Of a stretch of 29,758 nt of DNA, positions 1 to 9,795 are shown piece after piece (positions within the stretch are counted from its first letter, which is position 1; every line of letters starts with the position of its first letter). This DNA is from Pelargonium nanum (lineage: Eukaryota; Streptophyta; Magnoliopsida; Geraniales; Geraniaceae). Location: contig JAYMTF010000814.1 of the NCBI GenBank assembly GCA_036897485.1, forward strand, positions 1-29,758, read 5' to 3'. The translations under genes and the position numbers were made by a program. The notes under the pieces were generated by a model. The model searched no databases and was not told where the DNA came from. It saw nothing but the letters and a program-made list of their open reading frames with translations.

Positions 1-692
1 AATTTATGTTTTTATATAGTTACTTATCAATGTTAATTTGAAAATATAATTATATTTATTTACAGGTTCAAGAAATTATTTATTTAAAGTTTTAAAAAAT
101 AGTTCAATATCTAAATTTTATCAAGCCCCAAAACCAAAATTCGCTTTAGGCCACACAAGACGTTGGGCCGCCCCTGCTCGCATAATATGGATGTCGTCTT
201 CTATTACCAAAACATAAATGCTGCAAATTGAGCTCGTAGCTAAACCCCTCCGATGGCAGAGGAATCCCGAGAGAAAACTACTGTGTCGAGTGAGCCAAAT
301 AAGAAACAACCACTTATTTTGACCTTTAAGCCTCCACACACTCGACCAGCCTGTATCTTGAACCTGATCACAACACTCCAACAAGCGATACGTAACCGGT
401 TATTAATACTTTAATCAATAGTCATTTTCATTATTATATTTTAAACCAAGTTTAGTTAACAGTTTGTATCCTCTTAATTACTAATTAATCACTTTTTTTC
501 CGTATAGAATTTGATAACTTATTCTAAAAGAACACGTATTCTAATTTTGAAAGCAACAATTTTCTTTCCTTACAAATTTATAATTCAAGTTTCAAACACT
601 ATAGTAAATACAACAATAAATAGTTCAAAATTATTTGAGCATGATGCCTGGAATAAGAACAATTAAGATTTATGTAACATTAGAGAATATCA
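1..692. other. AT-rich intergenic region with possible hAT-type transposon end
   Basis: No gene is recognised here. The sequence is AT-rich apart from a more GC-balanced patch at about 120-400. On the minus strand, starting at about 176, the sequence reads CAGGGGCGGCCCAAC, which resembles the CAGGG-type terminal repeats of hAT-superfamily elements; the opposite end would lie left of the window, so this cannot be confirmed. A 53-codon plus-strand reading frame at 253-414 starts MAEESREKTT, but I recognise no family in it. Confidence 0.35.
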
Positions 693-764
693 GCGTTTGT
701 AGTCCAACGGTTAGGATAATTGCCTTCCAAGCAATAGACCCGGGTTCGACTCCCGGCAAACGCA
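693..764 (+). tRNA. trnG-TCC: tRNA-Gly (anticodon TCC)
   Basis: This 72-nt sequence folds as a complete tRNA. The acceptor stem GCGTTTG (693-699) pairs with CAAACGC (757-763), and A764 is the discriminator base. The anticodon stem ATTGC/GCAAT encloses the loop CTTCCAA, with anticodon TCC at 726-728, reading GGA glycine codons. The internal B box GGTTCGACTCC is intact, and CCA is not encoded, as expected for a nuclear gene. A run of five T residues about ten bases downstream (773-777) can serve as the RNA polymerase III terminator. There is no intron and no mismatch, so it is probably functional. Confidence 0.96.
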
Positions 765-1125
765 ATCTATAATTTTTAGGTTTATAGAAACCATAATCAA
801 TTAATTTTGTTTTAAAATTGAATCATTCAAGCTTTCATACAAAGTACAAATGTTTTGCAAATCAGTTTTCTGCAGAATATTTCATCACATTGCTCTAGTT
901 GATACACTTTTTAGTAATTTCTGATCTCACAACACACATACAGGTTCAAACAATTTAATTTGCCATAAAATGTTGGCATGTATATGAAAACCAGCTAGGA
1001 TATCAAATGAGAGGCCAAAAGCCAAAAGGAAGAAAAAGATTTACAAAATGAGATACTTGTCTAATATTTTGCCAAAGGGAGAGTAAAATGAGACTCTCTT
1101 GGTACTAATTGTATCTAAAATGATA
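765..1125. other. Intergenic, probably RMI2 3' flank
   Basis: The gap between tRNA-Gly and the RMI2 stop codon is AT-rich. The part near 1126 should hold the RMI2 3' UTR and poly(A) site on the minus strand. I see no additional gene or repeat. Confidence 0.5.
773..777 (+). terminator. Pol III terminator of tRNA-Gly
   Basis: An oligo-T run of five bases sits about ten nucleotides after the mature 3' end of the tRNA-Gly gene. This is the usual position and form of an RNA polymerase III stop in plants. Confidence 0.6.
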
Positions 1126-2600
1126 TTATACAAAATCTTCAATTAGTGGCTGGTAGAACAGTTTGTAGGCCTCGATGACTTCAAGATACCACATTGCTTC
1201 TCGATCTGGAAATAGAGACAGATCCACAATCTTGTGAACCTGTCATACAAAAGTGGAAACTTGGATCTGAATGTAGTTTGTGAAAACAGCTGCGAATCCA
1301 CCAACTATACATGTAAAAGAACAAAGCAAGTATGTCTGATACTGTTGCAAAATCTGGATACTTAACAAATTTGTGTTCGCTATTTGTACCAGTGAGTACA
1401 ACCACAGACCTCACCTGCAAATCTTTGTTTGTTCATGAGTTCATATAGCATTTGCAATGAGAATGAGAATCAAGAATGAAAATGTGAATGAGATTCTCAA
1501 TCCAAAGCCACTCTCAAGACTAAAAAGTCCAAATCCAAACATTAAGAAAGGCAATCTCGTTCACATTTGTATTCACGATTTCTATTCACGAACAATTTTT
1601 CCAACTCCAACGTAGTGTTTAACCCAACCAACATACCACCCCGTAAAACCCATTGAAACTAACAGTTCAATATTCCCGGTGTTAAATTGTGCACTTCTAT
1701 GGACAGTGGTAATCAACCAGTACTATAACAGCTGTGAATCAACTCCACTTCTCTACCAAGGATTTACATGTATAGGCTAAAAAATCATGAAACATAGCAT
1801 TCTCTATATACATACACACAGAAACACCTAAATAATTTTCAGCTGCTCATGAAACTTGTGAAGTCACATGCAGCAAAGCTGAAGGAGCATAAAGTTTTCA
1901 AAAAATGACCAATAGTGCCATAGACCTAAAGTGCTGAGATAGAGATTCAACTATTTCTCACTGAGAACTAATATCAAACACTTGGTAGGCCAAACAATAC
2001 ATTTGTTTTGTTGCTTAATTCCAGTGCCGGAAACCAGCAACCAACCAACCCCAAGATCTAAATTTTCACAATCACAAAACAAAGAGCAATGAAAATTGAA
2101 AAGGTGCAGTAATGTACCTTGATCATGGGAGCTTCATCTGTACGGAAAATGTACCCACCAACAACCATAACATACATCCCTATTCACAAGAACAAGAAAA
2201 AGAGCAAGGCGTCAACAAGAGCGTTCAGTGCTAAAATGCGCCGGGAACTTAGGGGTTGTAAGTGGTAACTTAACCGGTCTTCCATTGGCGGAGGCGGAAC
2301 TCGCCGGAGAGGAAGAGCTCAATGACGCCGGTACCATCGTCGAGGAGCAAGCGGGTTAGGTCGTCGGAGACGGAGACCAAAACGCCCTGCACGGCCGAAT
2401 CGGAAGAGAAGCGTGAACAATGAAATTGAAAAAGAGAAGAGAGAGAGAGAGATTTGGGAAATTAGTATGGAGAAGAAGACCTGTAACCAAAGACGTTGGA
2501 AGAGAATGCCACCAAGACTGAAGGCGTTTTGCGAAGGCGTCTGGGTAGCATCGCTCAACTGGGCGCACACTACCTTCAGTGCTGCTAGACTGTAGTCCAT
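1126..2600 (-). CDS. RMI2: RecQ-mediated genome instability protein 2 (RMI2), OB-fold subunit of the RTR complex
   Basis: The assembled protein of 135 residues is a single OB-fold protein matching plant RMI2. In the RecQ4-TOP3A-RMI1/2 complex it partners RMI1 and supports double Holliday junction dissolution and suppression of crossovers in the nucleus. Exons (minus strand): 2481-2600, 2275-2386, 2118-2179 and 1126-1239; all phases join. Recognisable segments are the start MDYSLAALK, the motif QTPSQNAFSLGGILFQR (21-37), the OB-fold strands LLLDDGTGVIELFLSGEF and MYVMVVGGYIFRTDEAP, and the conserved tail DREAMWYLEVIEAYKLFYQP. The start ATG at 2598-2600 agrees with the start I recall for the Arabidopsis protein. 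Intron 1 (94 bp) is pyrimidine-rich on the sense strand and uses a weak GTCTTC donor; intron 3 is 878 bp. Assignment is firm; exact activity is inferred from family. Confidence 0.93.
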
Positions 2601-3212
2601 TTCTCTTCTCCCTTTAAATTTGCTTTTGGTTCCAAGTTCACAACAATATAGCCAAATTCATTCACCATTTTGATTTTATATTTAATTAAGAAAATGAATC
2701 ATAAATAAAATATATTGAAAAATACTTTATTTTGGAGCTCAAATTATTTATTTTGCTTTAAGTTGGTACTGAATTTAGTTTTTGTCCCAATTTGATTTTA
2801 AAACTAAACTATTTTGTTTTGAATTTGTCTGATCCATGTTGTGGTCAACATAGAGTGACGTGACAATTTTTTGTTGATATGGCGACGATTGTTAAGTTTG
2901 CTAAATTTACTGATATATCTAGTTTGGAACAAAACTATATAATTAAGGGACGTGGTCATCACACTAATTTTGTCTAATTTAATCTCTCATTTATACAATT
3001 TTGTTTCAAAATGAGTTCATTCACAAATTTTTAACTCAAGCGCTACGTTTTTTTAATGATGTTACTTGCATATAACAATAAAAGACATCCAAACCAAGAG
3101 TCAAGTCTGATCAACTAGTCACTGGACATCAACAAGAAATGAGAAACAATCAATTCTAAACAACATTGATTGCAAAATAAGCACACACTCTAAATAAGTA
3201 GCTAATAATGGA
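2601..3212. other. Intergenic region with possible short MITE-like repeat
   Basis: This stretch lies between the RMI2 start and the GDSL stop and contains the RMI2 promoter. At 2774-2793 and 2917-2940 there are imperfect inverted copies of TAGTTTTTGTCCCAA. They enclose a GTGACGTGACA segment of a sort common in plant MITE-like repeats. The match is loose and could be chance in AT-rich DNA. No coding region is seen. Confidence 0.3.
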
Positions 3213-4514
3213 TTAGAAAACAAGAGAGATTCCAGAGGTGATCAAATCATCAGCTAAAATCTTGTTCGCAGCTTCTGATGGATGGAAGCCATCCCAAAAC
3301 ACATACTGCGAAGCATTTGCACATGTTCCCGGAGACTTGGCATTGCACAGTATTGATGTTTCTATAATACCACTCCCACAACAAGCCTTCCTTGCCTCCA
3401 AAAACCCTGCAAATATTGTTAAAATCATTTCAAAAAATGGCCTGGTGGAGGATTTTATCAAGAAATGAGAGTTTTTTTTTTCACCTACCATTTTCAGTGG
3501 GTTTTGTGACAAGATTGTAGAGAGGTTGGTAGATATCAAAGACCACCATCTTGAGGCCAGAGAGGTTCTGTTGCAAGCTTTGAGTTGTGGCATTGAGTTT
3601 GGTGTTGAATGAAACTGCATCTGAGTTTAAATTGGCTACACAGTCATTGCTACCAGACCCAAATACTGTGATGGCTGCAGGCAAGCATCCAAGTGGTGGC
3701 AGTGAGGTCACTCCAATCTTCCTGGCTCCCAAGTTGTACAGATTCTGAATGAAATCTGCATAGGATTGCATGAGGCTGTCCGAAAACTGATCCGGCGTGT
3801 AATGCTTGTAGAGAAGAGGATTGATGTAGTAGTTTTGGACAAAGTCACTGCTCCCAGCACTGACAAGGTAGATTGAATCAGATATGATTTTTGAAGCCTT
3901 GGATTGTCCAGCAAGGTTCACCAGCTTGCTCTGGTACTCCTTGTAGTTCTCCAGCTGCTGGCTTAGTGAAATTGCATGCTACAAACAAACAAAACCAAAA
4001 CCCACAAAACCATTTATCATGAATCCAGATTCTTAATACCACAAAATAGAGCTACTTACATATAACCTGGCTGTGGTAGGAAAGTAACCAGAGCCAGCTG
4101 AGGCAAAATTGGCACCAGTCAAGAGCTTCTTTCCATTAGCTTTCTTGCTAAGATAAGGTGGTGGGTAAGATGTGAAGCCAATGCTTTCAGCTGCAAGAAA
4201 TTACAGATTCCATTAGGCAAATGCACACAGAATTTGAAATGGGTATTGGGTAAAAAAAATGTACCTGTGAAATCAGTAGCAAGCTTTCCATTGCAAAATC
4301 TTCCAGTTGGTCTGTGATTGGCAAAGTCCCTTCCATAAGGAGGGAAGTTTGCTTTTATGATGGTGTAGAGGTGGTTGTTGTTGCCCACATCAACAACAGA
4401 GTCCCCAAATATGAACATTGCAGGGACCAGAGGCTGCCCATTAGCCACACAAAGCAACACAACAAGAACAATAACAAGAAACATGAAGACCAGGCAAGAA
4501 CTTGAAAACCCCAT
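3213..4514 (-). CDS. Secreted GDSL esterase/lipase, APG-like group
   Basis: This is a 354-residue SGNH/GDSL hydrolase, the usual length for plant family members. Exons (minus strand): 4265-4514, 4060-4190, 3489-3978 and 3213-3406; all phases join. A hydrophobic signal peptide covers residues 1-26, so the enzyme should enter the secretory pathway and act in the wall or apoplast on acyl esters. Block [13 protein letters not shown] carries the nucleophile Ser39. Block II is [12 protein letters not shown]. Block [13 protein letters not shown] supplies Asp329 and His332. Block III reads [12 protein letters not shown], so the oxyanion-hole Asn of the classic G-x-N-D motif is replaced by Ser, as I recall for the APG (At3g16370) subgroup. 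Possible N-glycosylation sites are present, such as NATT and NASQ. The closest relatives I recognise are APG-type lipases; the natural substrate cannot be read from sequence. A TATA box lies about 60 bp upstream of the ATG. Confidence 0.93.
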
Positions 4515-4569
4515 TATCTGTTTTTTCTTACTGATCAGAGTGAGAGAGGAGAGGCTTTGGTGAAGATGG

Positions 4570-4576
4570 TTTTATA
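4570..4576 (-). promoter_or_regulatory. TATA box of the GDSL esterase/lipase gene
   Basis: On the minus strand the sequence CTCTATAAAACC lies 56-62 bases upstream of the GDSL start codon. It matches the plant TATA consensus. Transcription would start about 30 bases downstream, giving a 5' leader of about 25-30 bases. Confidence 0.6.
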
Positions 4577-5261
4577 GAGTGCTTGAAACTGTGGGTGTGT
4601 CATGAAAGTGCAATAACTATATGTTGTTATGAAGGCTTCAATTCCAAGACATCTGATTAATTTCAGCTTAGAGTAACATGTCTGTGTGTTGAGCTGCCAT
4701 GCCATCACAAAGATGACTTGGATTGGGCTCTCACTTCTTCTACAGAAAACCTCATAAATAAAATCAAATGTAAAAAGAAAAAAAAATAGTTCACAGAAGA
4801 AAATTTCAGATAAATTCAAACTTGAAATCAATGTGTGTAAAAAGCTTACTCAAATGCAAGCCATGCAACACACAGAAGGTGGGTGTCTTTAATGAAGTAA
4901 AGGCTGCAGAGCTTTTCCATTTTGTATTGTGTGCCCTTCTTAATTAACTTTTGCAGAACTTCTCCAATCACTACCATCTCCTTTGTCTATAAAATTACTA
5001 CTCCCACAGTCCTGTATTGCTTTTGAAGCATCTCCAGTTGGATACATCTGACCATTTTTCCATTTCTTCTCTATAATTTTCTTTTTCATCTCATGTACAC
5101 AACATTTTAATGTAAGAAATTGGGAACAAGGAGTCAAAAGCAGAAATTCACAAAGAACCATGTTATTGAAATAAATACTCATTGACTTTCAAGTTAATTT
5201 CTTTCATGATCAAAACCCTAATTATATAAAATAAAACTTCAAACTAAATTTTAAAAAATGC
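4577..5261. other. Intergenic region between GDSL promoter and threonine deaminase stop
   Basis: About 700 bp separates the two genes. It must contain the upstream promoter of the GDSL gene and the 3' UTR of the threonine deaminase. I looked on the minus strand for exons encoding the ACT-like regulatory domain missing from the deaminase and found none. The longest minus-strand open frames, at 4535-4831 and 4940-5182, have no recognisable domain and low-complexity AT-driven composition. Confidence 0.5.
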
Positions 5262-7952
5262 CTAACAACTAGGCATGGTGTCCAATGGGAGAGCATGATC
5301 ATGGTGGGTGCTATCAACATTGTCAAGCTGGCTTAGTACCAACTTCAATCTATCAAAATTCATGTTTGCTCCACTTGTAATGGCTACAACATTTTCACCT
5401 TTAATTCCATAGTATTTGCAGTATGCTTCTGCTCCAGCTATGGCAAGCGCTCCTGATGGTTCTAGAACGCTCCTTCTTTCATCAAACATGTCCTGATTAA
5501 CTACTTTCATTAGTTAACCTCATCTACTACTTGTATTTTAGAGATAACACATGCCTCGAAAAAATGACGATGAGATAAATGTTTGTTTACCTTGATTGAT
5601 GTACAGATAGCTTCGCGATTAACAAGGACTACTCCATCAATCAATTCCTTACACAAGCGAAAATTCTCTTCCCCGATCACTTCTAGAGCTACACCCTCTG
5701 CAAAAGTTCCTGCTTTGCGCAGCATAATCCTCTTTCCATGATGCAGTGTTAGCGCCATTGTATTTGCATCATTTGGCTCCACTCCAATTACCTTTACCTA
5801 ACATATGATCGGATATATATTGTTACATAATTCACTCAAAAGATGATGTGATGTTAGTATATGACCTATTAACAAATTGATTAATAACTAACCTGAGGGC
5901 TAACCATCTTGACATAGGCAGCGATTCCAGCAATGAGCCCTCCACCTCCAACAGGCACAAAGATTGCATGCAATGGAGATTTAATTTGGCGAGTGATCTC
6001 CATCCCAATAGTTCCCTGCCCCGATATCACATCCGGATGATCATAACCGGATATGTATGTGAGTCCATCGTCTTTGCCTCGTTGTCTTGCATATGCTTCA
6101 GCATCGTTGTAGCACTCGCCAACAAGAACAATTGTTGCACCAAGTCTCTCAACTGTTTTTCTCTGAAATTTAAAAAAATATTGATTACATGAACTCCTTA
6201 GTATTATATTTAGTACTAATAACAAGATTTGGAAGTACATAATATATTACTTTGATTTCGGGGGTTGAAACAGGCATGCAGATGACAGCATGACAGCCTA
6301 ATTTTTGTGCAGCCAAGGCAACACCCTGGGCATGGTTCCCAGCTGATGAACAAATGACTCCATTGTTCAACTTGTCTCTTGAAAGGTTGGCCATCATGTT
6401 ATAAGCTCCTCGCGCCTTGAACGAGAAAATCTATAGCATGATTCAGTCAATCATTAACACAATGCCAACATCAGAAATCATTCGCAAGTGCTTTGATTTG
6501 TATGTATAGTACTTGATGTATGATAAAAAATAAATACAAGACCTTGTGTTTGATTCGGTATGCATATGGACTACAATGTGTTTTCAAAGTTTGTTTAACC
6601 AAATTGTTTGAGAATGGCATAAAATATTAATGGAACAGTCATAATTAGAACCCAAAAAAATACTCCATCTAAAAATATAACTAAGTTACCTACAATATCA
6701 CACTGAATTAGCAACAATATCTCAAAAATGGTTGATTAGAGTTATTTATGATAAGAATACATTGACTATAAGAAAAAAAGTGTAATTCTAAATGATTGAT
6801 CTTTAACTTTTATAAAAGTGTGAAAAGAAACTCATTCTTGTTTCAAAAAAAAAAAACTCATTCTAGAATAAGAAGAGTAGTATGTAACAAATTATATTAG
6901 GTATAAAGCCATACACTTCCTTATCAGAGCGGTGTGTGGCTCAACTGATTTTTCTAGTCTCGTTTACATTTATGTGGAGATCTTGATTTTTTTAATTTAT
7001 ATGACAAAAATCACATAACAATTGTTTCTTTTTTTACATATAGAAAAAGTAACATAAAAGTTACTTCCAAAAAAAAAGGGGGCATGGCCATGCAATATAG
7101 AGTAAGCCCACACGTGACGTGGGTACATTTCAATTTATTATACAAATTATGAACTAATTACTTACAAAATAAATTTTGTTACAATAACAGAGCATATTGC
7201 CGCTGAGATTCCATTCAAATTTGATACGTTAATTATATTTTCTAAAGAATTTGTGATAATTCAATTATACAATTATGATTTATAGTATCTTAATAATAAC
7301 TGGAGTCCTAAATTATTCAAAGATCCGTAAACATCTCGTGAGACAAACATAACAACCAATTTTTTTTATTTTTTTTGAAGAAAACATAACAACCAATTTT
7401 CAAATTGAATCCATAAAAAACTAACAAATAAAAAAAGCTTTGAAAATAAAAATGTAAATGAAGAATACGTACAGGCTGTAGATCCTCCCTCTTCAGCCAG
7501 AGATGATTGCTGATTTTGTCGGAGATTTTGGGAGCAAACTCCAATGGCGACTCAATCGCAACGTCGTAGACCTGATAAGACGACAATATTCTTGTCAAGT
7601 AACTCAAGCCAATGTCTCTGCCGTATCCGGCCACCGGAGATCTCTCCGGCACGGCGCCGAGGAATCCGCTCTCGTACTGCAACGACTCGGCCGACACTCC
7701 CATCAAAGGAACCGCCGGTGACGGCGGAATTTCTGGCACGGCGCCGATGACACCGTTCTCGAACGGAACGGAGACTTCCACCAACGGAGGTGGTGGCGAT
7801 GATAGGGAGCTGTTAAGCGACGTCGCTATGCAACCGAGTTTCACGGGCATTTTGATCTGGTGGATCAAGGGCGAACCGATCGAGCATTGTTGATTTGTAC
7901 GGAACAGTGGTGTTGATTTTGGGAGAGAAGGAGACAAACAGAGAGTCTCCAT
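5262..7952 (-). CDS. TD: Threonine dehydratase/deaminase (OMR1-like), chloroplastic, catalytic domain only
   Basis: The assembled 455-residue protein is a PLP fold-type II threonine deaminase, which makes 2-oxobutanoate and ammonia from threonine, the committed step to isoleucine. Exons (minus strand): 7473-7952, 6251-6430, 5893-6162, 5591-5797 and 5262-5492; all phases join. Residues 1 to about 55 look like a Ser/Pro-rich chloroplast transit peptide. Catalytic motifs are intact: SFKARGAY with the PLP lysine Lys165, [10 protein letters not shown], the phosphate-binding loop VGGGGLIAG (glycines 292-295), and TSGANMNFD with Ser419 near the pyridine nitrogen. Family members are about 590-600 residues because of a C-terminal region with two ACT-like domains that binds isoleucine and valine. 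Here the protein stops just after LSQLDNV, with a short unrelated tail ending LDTMPSC. The linker also carries GAVPE twice. It may be a feedback-insensitive paralogue or a truncated gene copy. Confidence 0.92.
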
Positions 7953-8093
7953 TTATGATTTTTCTCTGTGGAAAATGAAAAATGCAATAACAGAACGGAA
8001 TGTGATTGAGAAAGAGCAATGTGTTTAGCGTATAAATAAACAAAATTTGGAACTAATTTTGCTTATTTTTTGGGAAAAAAATTCGGGGAAATT
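7953..8093 (-). promoter_or_regulatory. TD: Proximal promoter and 5' leader of threonine deaminase
   Basis: This segment directly upstream of the deaminase start is AT-rich. It contains an A/T run near 8028-8040 (TTTATTTATACG on the minus strand) at a plausible distance for a degenerate TATA element. No strong consensus element is visible, so the call rests mainly on position. Confidence 0.3.
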
Positions 8094-8190
8094 AAAAATC
8101 ATTTTTCGTATGCTTAAAAAAATCATTTTTTCGTATGCTTAAAAAAATAACTTTTCGTATGCTTCGAAAAAAAAATCATTTTTCGTAACA
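8094..8190. repeat. Short tandem repeat, four imperfect units of about 25 bp
   Basis: Four successive units share the core TCATTTTTCGTATGCTT preceded by an A-run; the third unit has ATAAC in place of ATCATT and the fourth is cut after CGTA. The array lies about 140-240 bp upstream of the deaminase start codon. The differences between units suggest replication slippage followed by point mutation. Confidence 0.75.
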
Positions 8191-8528
8191 TAATGTTTTA
8201 CAATTTAATATATATATTTTTTTTACTTTTCAACTGACAGTTTTTTTTTCTTATGCTAGTAGGTTTTCAAAATAAATAAAGATTCTATATTCCATATTGA
8301 GTGAGGGAATCAGGATTCAGGAATGAATGTCATTCATTTAAAAAGAAGATTCCAATTTCCATATTGATATTCCAATATTGATGGAATCTTCTGTATTTTT
8401 TATTTTCAAAATATTGTAAAATGAGTATCTTGATTTATTTTAATAAAAATTAAGAGAAATAAATTAATAGTATGAATTTACACTTAAAATCTCATGAATA
8501 CCAGCATTCAGAAAAAATATATCATGAA

Positions 8529-8615
8529 ATACATGTACATTATTGACAAAATTAAGGGATACTAATTAATACATGTACACTATTGAAATACATGAAGTAC
8601 ATGTATATTATTGAT
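8529..8615. repeat. Three imperfect copies of an ACATGTACATTATTGA repeat
   Basis: The sequence ACATGTACATTATTGA recurs as ACATGTACACTATTGA and ACATGTATATTATTGA within less than 90 bp. The core ACATGT is itself palindromic. I see no longer element around the copies. Confidence 0.5.
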
Positions 8616-9795
8616 AAATTATCCATAACTAACTTTATAAAATAAAAAAAGGTGACACTCACGGACAAAAATATAAGAAAAACTTAACACTTATTTTGAT
8701 ATGAATGTAATACAATAGCGTTGGAATTGTATATTCCTAGTGCTCTAAAGAAAGAAAGAAAATATTATCTCAAAGATTCTTTAGTGAAAGTCTAACAAAA
8801 ATAATATTTTAATTAATTAATTTTTAACAAAAAATTTTAAATACTGTCTAATTTTATGTTGTAAATTATAATCATCTAAAAATTATAATTAGTTAGCACC
8901 ACAAAATATTGAATGAGGTATATAACCTTGCTCATAAATTCTTGAAGTTTAACCTAGGTGGAGTATTGCAGGTAGTTGACATGGCGGTCAGGTGCAAGCA
9001 TACTAGTCAGACATCTTTATGGATAATAGAACACTTCTACCTACATTTTTGACATAATAGGAGTCATGTTATGATCTTTGACGCGTATGTCTTGATCCGT
9101 TCCATTAAACATAGAATTTTGTGCGCACGTCATTAGACATTTGTATGGTCAAATGAGTTAAACGCGGATGAAGTACCACACGAGTTGCACTCATGTTATG
9201 TCTCACGTCATCCTGATGTATGTTTAATTGTTGTTTGTCTACCTCTTCATACTCTGACTTGTGAAACTCGCGTCATGTAACATCTTTAACCTTCTCTTAA
9301 TCTCTCTCTAGTCACTATGAACCAAAAATAAATCTCCATCAAATGATCTTATCATTGAAGATAATGTATTTGTATATGGTACTTATTTTCAGACTAAAAA
9401 TCAGAGGAAGCAATTATTTTAAGCATCCAAGAAATTTAAGCAAAATAATTTAGAAAATGATATAACAACTTTTCTTCCATTGTATGATTGCAGAAGGATA
9501 GAAAATTGCAACATTGGCTCCATTTGTGTGAGCCAATTAATTGAACCTATAGATCTAATGAAATCTCCCATTAATTTTCCAGTGTTAGTGCTTACACCAG
9601 TTCTAGTCCACCTAAAAACAAGTATCTCCATCAAAACACAAGATCACCATCATAAGCTCCTTCAGACTGAGACTATAGATAGCCTTGCACTCTCAAGATC
9701 ATAATCATAATAGTTACTGAGAGTGCTGCAACTCCACTCTACTATTGGAGTTCATCTCAAATTCTCAGAAGATGATAGATCTCACCATTTTGAGA
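8616..9795. other. Intergenic region, threonine deaminase upstream to PDAT2 3' end
   Basis: No gene is recognised. The part next to 9796 should be the 3' UTR of the PDAT2-type gene. The segment at about 8940-9300 is richer in GC and has no obvious repeat ends, so it may be an old transposon remnant. Short open frames at 9419-9704 have no recognisable domain. Confidence 0.4.

Noticed and set aside
4940-5182. Minus-strand open frame of 80 codons downstream of threonine deaminase, considered as a missing ACT-domain exon
   Set aside because: The translation (for example KNGQMYPTGDASKAI) does not match the ACT-like region of plant threonine deaminases.
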